Of a DNA stretch of 64,000 nt, positions 56,361 through 64,000 are shown in pieces. Positions within the stretch are counted from its first letter, which is position 1, and each line of letters starts with the position of its first letter. A program made the translations under genes and the position numbers. The notes beneath the pieces are model-generated. The model was not told where the DNA came from. It saw only the letters and a program-made list of their open reading frames with translations, and did no database searches. The stretch covers positions 2,852,001-2,916,000 of the forward strand of contig NZ_CP118574.1 in assembly GCF_028898845.1 (NCBI RefSeq), given 5' to 3'. The stretch is from Streptomyces sp. WZ-12 (lineage in GTDB: Bacteria > Actinomycetota > Actinomycetes > Streptomycetales > Streptomycetaceae).

Positions 56361-57292
56361 CAGACCAGGTCCTCCGTCCCGGACTTGCGGATGTAGAGCG
56401 TGACCATGGCGAGGATGGCCGCCATGAGGATGAAGGAGAGCGCGGCGGCGGTCGGGTAGTCCAGGACCCGAAGGAACTGCGACTGGATGACGTTGCCGAT
56501 CATCTTCTGGTCGGTGGAGCCCAGCAGTTCGGCGTTGATGTAGTCGCCGGCGGCCGGGATGAAGGTCAGCAGGGTGCCGGCGACCACGCCGGGCATGGAC
56601 AGCGGGAAGGTGACCCGGCGGAAGGTGGTGGCCGGGCGGGCGTAGAGGTCGCCGGCGGCCTCGTGCAAGCGCGGGTCAATGCGCTCCAGCGAGGTGTACA
56701 GGGGCAGCACCATGAACGGCAGGAAGTTGTAGGTCAGTCCGCAGACCACGGCCAGGGGGGTGGCCAGCACCCGGTGCCCCTCGGTGAGGCCCAGGGCGTT
56801 GGTGATGTCCAGGATGTGCAGCGCGTTGAGGGTGCCGACCACCGGGCCGCCGTCGGCCAGGATCGTCTTCCAGGCCAGCGTCCGGATCAGGAAGCTGGTG
56901 AAGAACGGGGCGATGACCAGGATCATCACCACGTTCCGCCAGCGGCCGGCCTTGAAGGCGATCAGATACGCCAGCGGGTAGCCCAGCAGCAGGCAGAGCG
57001 CGGTGGCGACCGCCGCGTAGCCGACCGAGCGCACGAACTGCGGCCAGTATTCGGCCAGCGCGTCCCAGTAGGTGACGAAGTGCCAGGTGAGCTTGAAGCC
57101 CTCTTCGAGGGAGCCGGTCTGGAGCGAGGTGGACGCCTGGTATACCAACGGGGCGGCGAAGAAGACGACCAGCCAGAGGATGCCGGGCAGCAGCAGCCAG
57201 TAGGGGATCAGCCGCTTGCGGGTCGGGGTCCTCCGCAGCGGCGGCGCCCCGTCCTCGGCCCGCTCCTCCGGTGGGGCGGCGGTGGCGGTCAT
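56360..57292 (-). CDS. potB: polyamine ABC transporter permease PotB
   Basis: The 310-residue permease has six transmembrane segments and the EAA loop LHEAAGDLYARPATTFRRVTFPLSMPGVVAGTLL. Its start overlaps the PotA stop by four bases. It is the partner permease of PotC. Confidence 0.93.
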   Translation of the reverse strand: MTATAAPPEERAEDGAPPLRRTPTRKRLIPYWLLLPGILWLVVFFAAPLVYQASTSLQTGSLEEGFKLTWHFVTYWDALAEYWPQFVRSVGYAAVATALCLLLGYPLAYLIAFKAGRWRNVVMILVIAPFFTSFLIRTLAWKTILADGGPVVGTLNALHILDITNALGLTEGHRVLATPLAVVCGLTYNFLPFMVLPLYTSLERIDPRLHEAAGDLYARPATTFRRVTFPLSMPGVVAGTLLTFIPAAGDYINAELLGSTDQKMIGNVIQSQFLRVLDYPTAAALSFILMAAILAMVTLYIRKSGTEDLV

Positions 57293-58470
57293 GCGACCTC
57301 CTCGTCGCGGTCCGCGCCGGCGTCGCCGACCGTCCCGGCAAGCAGGGACTGGTCCGCGTCGAGCCCGAAGGTGTGGTCCGGGTTCCAGTGCAGGACGACG
57401 TCGGCGCCGGGGACCAGGCGGCCGTCCCGCCCGATGTTCTGCTCGTAGACGGCGAGTTCGCCGATCCCGGGGACGTCGACGACGTACTGGGTGGAGACGC
57501 CGATGAAGCTGGCGTCCCTGACCCGGCCGGTGAGCCGGTTGTGCCCGTCGGGGACCGCGTCGGCGTCGTCGGCGTGCGCCAGCGCGACCTTCTCGGGGCG
57601 GATGCCGGCCAGCACCTTCTCGCCGGTGCGGGCCGTGGTGCTACATCGGCCGGCGGGCAGCCGGAGGGTGGCGGCGCCGGCCGTGAGGCGGAGCTCCGCG
57701 CCGCCCGCCTCGGCGACCTCGGCCGCGATGAGGTTGGAGGTGCCCAGGAAGTTGGCGACGAAGGTGGTGCCGGGGTTCTCGTACAACTCGGCGGGGGCGC
57801 CGAGCTGTTCGACCCGGCCGCCGTTCATCACGGCCACGGTGTCGGCCATCGTCATGGCCTCCTCCTGGTCGTGGGTGACGTGGACGAAGGTGATGCCGAC
57901 CTCGGTCTGGATGCGCTTGAGCTCAAGCTGCATCTGGCGGCGCAGCTTGAGGTCGAGGGCGCCCAACGGCTCGTCCAGCAGGAGCACTTGGGGGTGGTTG
58001 ATCAGGGCGCGGGCGACCGCGACCCGCTGCTGCTGGCCGCCGGAGAGCTGCTGCGGCTTGCGGCGCGCCATCGGCCCGAGCTGGACCAGGTCGAGCATCT
58101 CCTCGACCTGCTTCTTCACCGACTTGATGCCGCGCCGGCGCAGTCCGAAGGCGACGTTCTCGTAGATGTCCAGGTGCGGGAAGAGCGCGTAGTTCTGGAA
58201 GACGGTGTTGACCTGACGCTTGTAGGGCGGCAGGGCGGTGACGTCCGCGCCGGAGAGCTCGACCGTCCCGGTGGTGGGCTCCTCCAGGCCGGCGATCATG
58301 CGCAGGGTGGTGGTCTTGCCGCAGCCGGAGGCGCCCAGCAGCGCGAAGAACGACCCGGCGGGGATGGTGAGATCGAGCGGGTGGACGGCGGTGAAGGAGC
58401 CGTAGGTCTTGCTGATCCGGTGCAGGCGGACGTCGCCGCCGCTGCTTTGGGGGGTCGCGGTACTGGTCAT
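57289..58470 (-). CDS. potA: polyamine ABC transporter ATPase PotA
   Basis: The 393-residue ATPase has Walker [14 protein letters not shown], signature [15 protein letters not shown], Walker [13 protein letters not shown] and switch His in [15 protein letters not shown]-terminal TOBE domain carries [13 protein letters not shown]. It powers import by PotB and PotC. Confidence 0.96.
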   Translation of the reverse strand: MTSTATPQSSGGDVRLHRISKTYGSFTAVHPLDLTIPAGSFFALLGASGCGKTTTLRMIAGLEEPTTGTVELSGADVTALPPYKRQVNTVFQNYALFPHLDIYENVAFGLRRRGIKSVKKQVEEMLDLVQLGPMARRKPQQLSGGQQQRVAVARALINHPQVLLLDEPLGALDLKLRRQMQLELKRIQTEVGITFVHVTHDQEEAMTMADTVAVMNGGRVEQLGAPAELYENPGTTFVANFLGTSNLIAAEVAEAGGAELRLTAGAATLRLPAGRCSTTARTGEKVLAGIRPEKVALAHADDADAVPDGHNRLTGRVRDASFIGVSTQYVVDVPGIGELAVYEQNIGRDGRLVPGADVVLHWNPDHTFGLDADQSLLAGTVGDAGADRDEEVA

Positions 58471-58548
58471 GTGGTCGTCCCGTGGGTCGGAAAGGGGGAG
58501 AACGGGGCGGGCGGCCCGGTGCGCGGGCCGGGCGCCGAAGGGACCGGC

Positions 58549-59805
58549 TCAGGCACCGGTGAGATCGGAGAACTTCTGGTTGAACACCCGGTTCTCCTGG
58601 GGGTTCAGGGCGCGGAAGGAGTGGGACCTGGCGGTCATCTCGGCGTCCGGCAGGATCAGCGGGTTGGCCGCCGACTGCGGGTCGATCCTGGCGAGTTCCG
58701 CGCGCACCCCGTCGACGGGGCAGGCGTAGTTGATGTACGCGGCGAGCCGGGCCGCCACCTTCGGCTCGTAGAAGTAGTCGATGAGCCGTTCGGCGTTGCC
58801 CTTGTGGCGGGCCCTGCTGGGCACCATCAGGTTGTCGGTCGACGTCATGTAGCCGGCCCGGGGGACGGTGTACCGGATGCGGGGGTTGTCGCGTCGTAGC
58901 TGGACGACGTCGCCGGCCCAGGCGACGCACGCGGCGAGGTCGCCCTTGTCCAGGTCGGTGGTGTAGTCGTTGCCGGTGAAGCGGCGGATCTGCCCGGTGT
59001 CGATGCCTTTCTGGAGCCGGGCGAGGGCGGCGTCGAAGTCGTCGGCGGTGACGTCCTCGGGGCGCTTGCCCATGTCGAGCAGGGTGAGTCCGACGGTGTC
59101 GCGCATCTCGGAGAGGAAGCCGACCCGCCCCTTGAGCCGTGGGTCGTCCAGGAGTTGGCCGATCGAGGTGACGGTCCGGCCGCCGGTGGCCTCGATGTTG
59201 TAGGCGATGATCGCGGGGATGCCCTGCCAGACGTAGGAGTGCCGGCGGCCCGGGTCCCAGGTGGGGTTGCGGAACTGCGCGGCCAGGTTGGCACTGGCGT
59301 GCGGCAGGTGGTCCCGGTCGAGCGGCTGGATCCAGCCCAGGGAGATCATCCGGGCGCACATCCAGTCGGTGAGCACGATCAGATCGCGGCCGGTGTCCTG
59401 CCCGTTGGCCAACTGCGCCTGGATCTTGCCGAAGAACTCGTCGTTGTCGTTGATGTCCTCGGTGTACGTCACGGCGATGCCGGTGCGCCGCTGGAAGGCG
59501 TCCAGTGTGGGGTGGCGCCGGCCGTCGTCGCTGACGTCCATGTACTGCGTCCAGTTGGAGAAGTGCAGGCGCCGCTCCGCCGCGGAGTGGTCCACGGTCA
59601 GCGCGGCGTCGGTGCGGCCCGCGGGGGCGATCCCGCAGGCCGACAGGGCGGTGCCGCCGCCGACCGCGGCCGCCAGGGCACCGCCGGCGCGCAGCAGCGA
59701 GCGGCGGGTCATGGCGAGCCGGCCGGTGGTCAGGCTGCGGCGCAGGGCGGCGAGTTCGGCCGCGGACACGGGTGCCGGGGGCGCGGGCTGCTCGTGGTGC
59801 TCCAT
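58549..59805 (-). CDS. polyamine-binding lipoprotein (PotD-like), Tat type
   Basis: The 418-residue solute-binding protein has a long cytosolic leader, the twin-arginine motif MTRRSLLRAGG (residues 32-42) and the lipobox LSAC, predicting Tat export as a lipoprotein. The mature part shows the spermidine/putrescine-binding fold: NWTQYMDVSDDGRRHPTLDAFQRRTGI, ITVTYTEDINDNDEFFG-type hinge and a C-terminal RLIDYFYEPKVAARLAAYINYACPV. The long leader is kept because the same arrangement is usual in actinobacterial homologues. The end resembles the partial gene at the right edge of the window. Confidence 0.92.
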   Translation of the reverse strand: MEHHEQPAPPAPVSAAELAALRRSLTTGRLAMTRRSLLRAGGALAAAVGGGTALSACGIAPAGRTDAALTVDHSAAERRLHFSNWTQYMDVSDDGRRHPTLDAFQRRTGIAVTYTEDINDNDEFFGKIQAQLANGQDTGRDLIVLTDWMCARMISLGWIQPLDRDHLPHASANLAAQFRNPTWDPGRRHSYVWQGIPAIIAYNIEATGGRTVTSIGQLLDDPRLKGRVGFLSEMRDTVGLTLLDMGKRPEDVTADDFDAALARLQKGIDTGQIRRFTGNDYTTDLDKGDLAACVAWAGDVVQLRRDNPRIRYTVPRAGYMTSTDNLMVPSRARHKGNAERLIDYFYEPKVAARLAAYINYACPVDGVRAELARIDPQSAANPLILPDAEMTARSHSFRALNPQENRVFNQKFSDLTGA

Positions 59806-59876
59806 GCGCTGGCCTTTCAGGGTGTGCCCGGCGTGCGGCCGGTGGTGTCGGTGGTGCGGCCCCGGCCGCGGGCGGT

Positions 59877-59903
59877 GGGGCGCCCGGTGGTGCGGGGCGC
59901 CCC
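59877..59903 (-). terminator. hairpin between aldehyde dehydrogenase and binding-protein genes
   Basis: An 8-bp GC-only stem (59877-59884 with 59896-59903) just after the dehydrogenase stop may attenuate operon read-through or protect the upstream message. Confidence 0.5.
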
Positions 59904-59914
59904 GGTGGGCGGGG

Positions 59915-61432
59915 TCAGGCGCGGTCCCCGAAGATCGTCCGGTGCCAGTCCTTCCTGGCCACCCCGGTGTTGTCGTACATCACGTGCTTGACCTGGGTGT
60001 ACTCCTCGAAGGAGTACGCCGACATGTCCTTGCCGAAGCCGGACGCCTTGGCGCCGCCGTGCGGCATCTCGCTGATGATCGGGATGTGGTCGTTGACCCA
60101 GACGCAGCCGGCGTTGATCTCGCGGGTGGCCCGGCCGGTGCGGTAGACGTCCCGGCTCCAGGCGGAGGCGGCCAGCCCGTAGGGGGTGTCGTTGGCCAGC
60201 GCGATGCCCTCGTCGTCGCCGTCGAAGGGCAGCACGACCAGCACCGGGCCGAAGATCTCGGACTGCACGACCTCGCTGTCCTGGGCGGCGCCGGCGATCA
60301 GCGTGGGCCGGTAGTACGCGCCCTTGGCCAACTCCCCCTGGGGTGCCTCGCCGCCGGTGACGACGGTGGCGTAGCCGCGGGCCCGCTCGACGAAGGCGGC
60401 CACCCGGTCCCGCTGGGCGTGCGAGATCAGCGGCCCGAGGTCGGTGGACGGGTCGAACGGGTCGCCCAGCCGCACGGTCGCCATCAGGTCGGCCACCCCG
60501 CTCACGAACGCGTCGTAGAGCGGCCGTTGGACATAGGCGCGGGTGGCGGCGGTGCAGTCCTGCCCGCTGTTGATCAGGGCGCCGGCGACCGCGCCGTGCA
60601 CGGCCGCCTCCAGGTCGGCGTCGTCGAAGACCACGAACGGGGCCTTGCCGCCGAGTTCGAGGTGGATCCGCTTGACGGTCCCGGTGGCGATCTCGGCGAC
60701 CCGCTTGCCGACGGCGGTGGAGCCGGTGAAGGAGGTCATCGCGACGTCGGGGTGGCCGACCAGCCGCTCACCGGCGTCCCGGCCGGCACCGGAGACGATG
60801 TTGAGCACGCCGTCGGGCAGCCCGGCGCGCTGCGCGGCCCGCGCGAACAGCAGCGAGGTCAGCGGGGTGATCTCGGCGGGCTTGAGGACGATCGCGTTGC
60901 CCGCGGCGATGGCCGGCAGCACCTTCCAGGCGGCCATCTGGAGCGGATAGTTCCAGGGGGCGATGGAGCCGACCACGCCGATCGGTTCCCGGCGGATCAC
61001 GGAGGTGTGGTCGCCGCTGTATTCCCCGGCCGCCTTCCCCTCCAAGTGCCGGGCGGCGCCGGCGAAGAACGCGGCGTTGTCGACGCTGCCGGGAACGTCG
61101 AACTCCCGGCTGAGCTTGAGGGGCTTTCCGCAGTTCAGGGATTCCGCGGCGGCGAGTTCCTCGGCGTCCTCGGCGAGCGCCGCCGCGAAGCGGTGCAGGA
61201 CCTCGGAACGCTCACCGGGCGTGGCCCCGGCCCAGCCCGGGAAGGCCCGCGCGGCGGCCGCCACCGCGGCGTCCACGTCGGCGGTGGAGGCGAGTTCGTA
61301 CCGCAGGACGGTCTCGCCGGTGGCCGGGTCCACGACGTCCTGAGCACGGCCGGAGGTTCCGCTGCGCAGACTCCCGGCGATGAATTGCGCCCCCTCGGCG
61401 AATCGCTCGGCCGCTTCGAATCGCTGGTCCAT
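59915..61432 (-). CDS. gamma-aminobutyraldehyde dehydrogenase
   Basis: The 505-residue aldehyde dehydrogenase (ATG 61432, GGAGGAG upstream) has the Glu motif LELGGKAPFVVFDDADLEAAV and the catalytic Cys in NSGQDCTAATRAYVQ. This Cys context is characteristic of aminobutyraldehyde dehydrogenases (PatD/PuuC type). It would oxidise 4-aminobutanal, the product of putrescine oxidation, to GABA, the substrate of GabT. First gene of the six-gene polyamine operon. Confidence 0.9.
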   Translation of the reverse strand: MDQRFEAAERFAEGAQFIAGSLRSGTSGRAQDVVDPATGETVLRYELASTADVDAAVAAAARAFPGWAGATPGERSEVLHRFAAALAEDAEELAAAESLNCGKPLKLSREFDVPGSVDNAAFFAGAARHLEGKAAGEYSGDHTSVIRREPIGVVGSIAPWNYPLQMAAWKVLPAIAAGNAIVLKPAEITPLTSLLFARAAQRAGLPDGVLNIVSGAGRDAGERLVGHPDVAMTSFTGSTAVGKRVAEIATGTVKRIHLELGGKAPFVVFDDADLEAAVHGAVAGALINSGQDCTAATRAYVQRPLYDAFVSGVADLMATVRLGDPFDPSTDLGPLISHAQRDRVAAFVERARGYATVVTGGEAPQGELAKGAYYRPTLIAGAAQDSEVVQSEIFGPVLVVLPFDGDDEGIALANDTPYGLAASAWSRDVYRTGRATREINAGCVWVNDHIPIISEMPHGGAKASGFGKDMSAYSFEEYTQVKHVMYDNTGVARKDWHRTIFGDRA

Positions 61433-61607
61433 GGTGCTCTCCTCCGCCGGGCCCGCAAGGCCGCTCAGCCGCACTGCCAGGCGTAGCTATTTCCGGAATC
61501 GATGGCCGATCCTGACAGAACAGAAGGCAGCCAACAAGTGATTCCGTTGTTGCCTTTTGGTTACGCAACGAATTCTGCGAATTCGGTGGCGGAAAACCCC
61601 GACACGT

Positions 61608-61625
61608 TGTCAGTGCCCGCTGACA
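61608..61625. promoter_or_regulatory. inverted repeat immediately upstream of NADAR gene
   Basis: TGTCAG-N6-CTGACA is a perfect inverted repeat 10 bases before the NADAR start. The sequence CTGACAGAA recurs at 61512-61520, giving a related half-site nearer the aldehyde dehydrogenase. A shared regulator of the divergent pair is possible. Confidence 0.45.
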
Positions 61626-61635
61626 GAATCCCGGC

Positions 61636-62268
61636 ATGATGCACGACGGTCCGGGGACGGCCCCGGGAAGCACCGCCGACCGCAGCGCGGACGGGCCGCG
61701 CACGGTCGAGGAGTTGATCGCGCTCGCCGCCACCGGCCAGCGGATCAAGTACCTCCACTTCTGGGGCCACCGCCCGCCCCGCGGCGGCGGCATCGGGGCG
61801 AGCTGCCTCAGCCAGTGGTGGCCCGCCCCCTTCACCGTCGACGGCGTCCGGTACGCCACCGCGGAGCACTGGATGATGGCCGGCAAGGCCCGGCTGTTCG
61901 GCGACGCGGCGGCGGAGCGGCGGGCGCTCGCCGCCGGCCACCCCAAGCAGGCCAAGGACGCCGGCCGGACGGTCACCGGCTTCGACGAGGCACTCTGGCG
62001 GCTCCATCGCTTCGCCCTGGTCGTCGAGGGCAGCCGGCACAAGTTCGGCCAGGACACCGGGCTCCGGGAGTTCCTGCTGGGCACCGGTTCCCGCGTCCTG
62101 GTGGAGGCCAGCCCCGTGGACCGGATATGGGGCATCGGCCTCGCCGCCGACGACGACCGCGCCGCGGACCCGACCCGCTGGCGCGGGCCGAACCTCCTGG
62201 GCTTCGCGCTGATGGCGGCCCGCCAGCAGTTGGCCGAGGCGGACGGCACCCCGACCGACGACCGCTGA
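61636..62268 (+). CDS. NADAR family N-glycosidase-like protein
   Basis: The 210-residue protein carries the NADAR (YbiA-like) blocks: FWGH near residue 43, SCLSQWWPAPFTVDGVRYATAEHWMM, the helix AKARLFGD and the C-terminal VEASPVDRIWGIGLAAD and WRGPNLLGFALMAAR. NADAR proteins hydrolyse N-glycosidic bonds of riboflavin intermediates or ADP-ribosylated guanine. It is divergent from the polyamine operon. Confidence 0.92.
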   Translation: MMHDGPGTAPGSTADRSADGPRTVEELIALAATGQRIKYLHFWGHRPPRGGGIGASCLSQWWPAPFTVDGVRYATAEHWMMAGKARLFGDAAAERRALAAGHPKQAKDAGRTVTGFDEALWRLHRFALVVEGSRHKFGQDTGLREFLLGTGSRVLVEASPVDRIWGIGLAADDDRAADPTRWRGPNLLGFALMAARQQLAEADGTPTDDR

Positions 62269-62371
62269 CGCCCGGGGTCCGCCCGCCCCCACCGGCCCGG
62301 GCCCGCCCCACCCCCGTCCTACGATGGCCGGACCGCACCCACCGCCGAGCCCACCTCACCAGGAGGAACCG

Positions 62372-63394
62372 TTGTCCGACCTCGACGCCTTCATCGCCGG
62401 CCTGCCCAAGGCGGAGCTGCACGTCCACCACGTCGGCTCGGCCTCCCCCCGGATCGTCTCCGAACTCGCCGCCCGGCACCCGGACTCCGTGGTGCCCAGC
62501 GACCCCGAGGCGCTCGCCGACTACTTCACCTTCCGCGACTTCGCCCACTTCATCGAGGTCTACCTCTCCGTCGTGGACCTCATCCGCGACGCCGAGGACG
62601 TCCGCCTGCTGACGTACGAGGTCGCCCGCGACATGGCCCGCCAGCAGATCCGCTACGCCGAGCTGACGCTGACCCCGTTCAGCTCCACCCGCCGCGGCAT
62701 CCCCGACGCCGCCTACGTCGAGGCCATCGAGGACGCCCGGAAGGCCGCCGAGGCGGAGCTGGGCGTGGTGCTGCGCTGGTGCTTCGACATCCCCGGCGAG
62801 GCCGGTCTGGAGGCCGCCGAGGAGACCGCCCGGATCGCCTGCGACCTCCAGCCCGAGGGCCTGGTCTCGTTCGGCCTCGGCGGCCCCGAAATCGGCGTCC
62901 CCCGGCCCCAGTTCAAGCCGTACTTCGACCGCGCCCGCGCCGTCGGACTGCGCTCCGTCCCGCACGCCGGCGAGACCACCGGCCCCGACACCATCTGGGA
63001 CGCCCTGACCGCGCTGGGCGCCGAGCGGATCGGCCACGGCACCAGCGCCACCCAGGACCCGAAGCTGCTGGCCCATCTCGCCGAGCACCGCATCCCGTTG
63101 GAGGTCTGCCCGACGTCCAACATCGCCACCCGCGCGGTCGCCACCCTGGAGGAGCACCCGCTCAAGGAGATGGTCGATGCCGGCGTCCTGGTCACCATCA
63201 ACAGCGACGACCCCCCGATGTTCGGCACCGACCTCAACACCGAATACGCCATCGCCGCCCGCCTGTTGGGCCTGGACACCGCCGGCCTGACCGCCCTCGC
63301 CAAGAACGCCGTCACCGCCTCGTTCATGGACGACGCGGCCAAGTCCCGCCTGTCGACCGAGATCGACGCGTACGCGGCCGGGTGGCGCGGCTAG
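62372..63394 (+). CDS. adenosine-deaminase-family enzyme, probably aminodeoxyfutalosine deaminase
   Basis: The TTG at 62372 has AGGAGG seven bases upstream and gives 340 residues beginning SDLDAFIAGLPKAELHVHHVG; an upstream ATG lies in non-coding-like sequence. Zinc and catalytic residues are HVHH (H17, H19), PHAGETTGPD, GHGTSA and NSDDPP. The HVHHVGSASPRIVSELAARHP pattern and the neighbourhood match the Streptomyces enzyme shown to deaminate 6-amino-6-deoxyfutalosine in the futalosine menaquinone pathway. That match is from memory; adenosine deaminase is the alternative. Confidence 0.85.
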   Translation: MSDLDAFIAGLPKAELHVHHVGSASPRIVSELAARHPDSVVPSDPEALADYFTFRDFAHFIEVYLSVVDLIRDAEDVRLLTYEVARDMARQQIRYAELTLTPFSSTRRGIPDAAYVEAIEDARKAAEAELGVVLRWCFDIPGEAGLEAAEETARIACDLQPEGLVSFGLGGPEIGVPRPQFKPYFDRARAVGLRSVPHAGETTGPDTIWDALTALGAERIGHGTSATQDPKLLAHLAEHRIPLEVCPTSNIATRAVATLEEHPLKEMVDAGVLVTINSDDPPMFGTDLNTEYAIAARLLGLDTAGLTALAKNAVTASFMDDAAKSRLSTEIDAYAAGWRG

Positions 63395-63409
63395 TCGACC
63401 CGCCGTCGA

Positions 63410-63438
63410 CCCGCGCAGCCGACCGGCGGCTGCGCGGG
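63410..63438. terminator. bidirectional terminator before partial binding-protein gene
   Basis: An 11-bp perfect stem (63410-63420 with 63428-63438) lies between convergent genes. Confidence 0.82.
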
Positions 63439-63481
63439 GCCCGGAGCCCACTCGGCGACGCTCCCCGGCCCCCGCCCCTCC

Positions 63482-64000
63482 CTACAACCCCACGATCCCG
63501 TTCCACTCCTTGGCGAACTCGACCCGCTCCTTCGCCGTGATGTCCCGGGCGATGGCCAGCCGCTCGCGCAGCGCCGCATCGGGGAAGATCAGCGGGTCCT
63601 CGGCCAGTTGCGCCCGCTCCTTGTCCTTGGACGCGGCGAGCACCTCCCGCGCGGCCGGCACCGGGCAGACGTAGTTGACCCAGGCGGCGAGCTCGGCCGC
63701 GACCTCGGGCCGGTAGTAGTAGTCGATCAGCCGCTCGGCGTTCCGCTTGTGGGCCGCGAGGTTGGGGATCATCATGCTCTCCGCCCACAACTCCGCGCCC
63801 TCCTCGGGCACCACGAACTCGATGTCCGGGTTGTCCGCCTTGAGTTGGATGACGTCACCGGAGTACGCCTGCGCGGCGAGCACATCGCCGGAGTCCAGGT
63901 CCTTGATGTAGTCGTTGCCGGTGAACCGGCGGATCTGCCCCTTGCGGACCTGCGCGCGCACCTGGTCGATCATCCGGTGGAAGTCGGCGGCGGTCCAACG
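63482..64000 (-). CDS. second polyamine-binding protein, C-terminal part
   Basis: Only the last about 170 residues are in the window; the start lies beyond its right edge. The sequence is PotD-like: RRFTGNDYIKDLDSGDVLAAQAYSGDVIQLK, then RLIDYYYRPEVAAELAAWVNYVCPVPAAREVLA. It is clearly paralogous to the binding protein at 58549-59805. Probably the first gene of a second polyamine transporter running off the window. Confidence 0.88.
   Translation of the reverse strand, partial: RWTAADFHRMIDQVRAQVRKGQIRRFTGNDYIKDLDSGDVLAAQAYSGDVIQLKADNPDIEFVVPEEGAELWAESMMIPNLAAHKRNAERLIDYYYRPEVAAELAAWVNYVCPVPAAREVLAASKDKERAQLAEDPLIFPDAALRERLAIARDITAKERVEFAKEWNGIVGL

Overview
The window is high-GC actinobacterial chromosome with Streptomyces-type codon use. 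The gene order is that of a Streptomyces core-chromosome region: rimP-nusA-ylxR-infB-rbfA-truB, proS, ispG-rseP-dxr, the gabT/gabD region, and an ESX (type VII secretion) locus. No tRNA, rRNA, insertion sequence, prophage or CRISPR array was seen.

About 0.1-21.3 kb is an ESX/type VII secretion neighbourhood. It holds two WXG100 proteins (esxA/esxB-like), eccB, eccE, a ParA/EspI-like ATPase with a very long Gln/Pro-rich N-terminus, two mycosin proteases, and a collagen-like Gly-rich WXG protein with a small coiled-coil partner. A separate small operon encodes a WXG100-like protein and a CpnT-type export domain carrying a Lys/Glu-rich tail in place of a toxin. Left of these are a SUKH-4-type protein, a partner ATPase with an altered P-loop, a lipoprotein and a small membrane protein. 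A whiJ/abaA-type regulatory trio (RsbW-like ATPase, XRE-DUF5753 regulator, DUF397 protein) sits inside the region. The two essential core components EccC and EccD are not in the window.

About 21.4-38.5 kb is housekeeping: ribF, then the rimP-nusA-ylxR-infB-DUF503-rbfA-truB translation/transcription operon read right to left, two small + strand genes (Tat lipoprotein, ferritin-like DUF4439 protein), a degenerate aminoglycoside-kinase-fold protein, proS, two GNAT acetyltransferases and ispG. infB as given is split by a one-base deficit in a C tract. About 38.6-43.3 kb holds rseP, dxr (with ispG, two MEP-pathway genes) and a large acyl-CoA dehydrogenase.

About 43.8-64 kb is nitrogen and polyamine metabolism. 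It contains gabD, a PucR regulator, a VirD4-like membrane ATPase and gabT. It also contains a six-gene operon: aminobutyraldehyde dehydrogenase, polyamine-binding protein, PotA, PotB, PotC and an FAD amine oxidase. Together these could take putrescine to GABA, succinate semialdehyde and succinate. A NADAR protein, an adenosine-deaminase-family enzyme (probably aminodeoxyfutalosine deaminase of menaquinone synthesis) and a second, partial polyamine-binding protein end the window.

The signals most worth following up are: a 6C-like small RNA candidate (two hairpin loops, each with six C, ending in a T tract) downstream of gabT; the toxin-less CpnT-like effector operon with its promoter/operator; the pseudokinase; the infB frameshift; a 21-bp degenerate tandem array downstream of ispG; and several palindromic operators.
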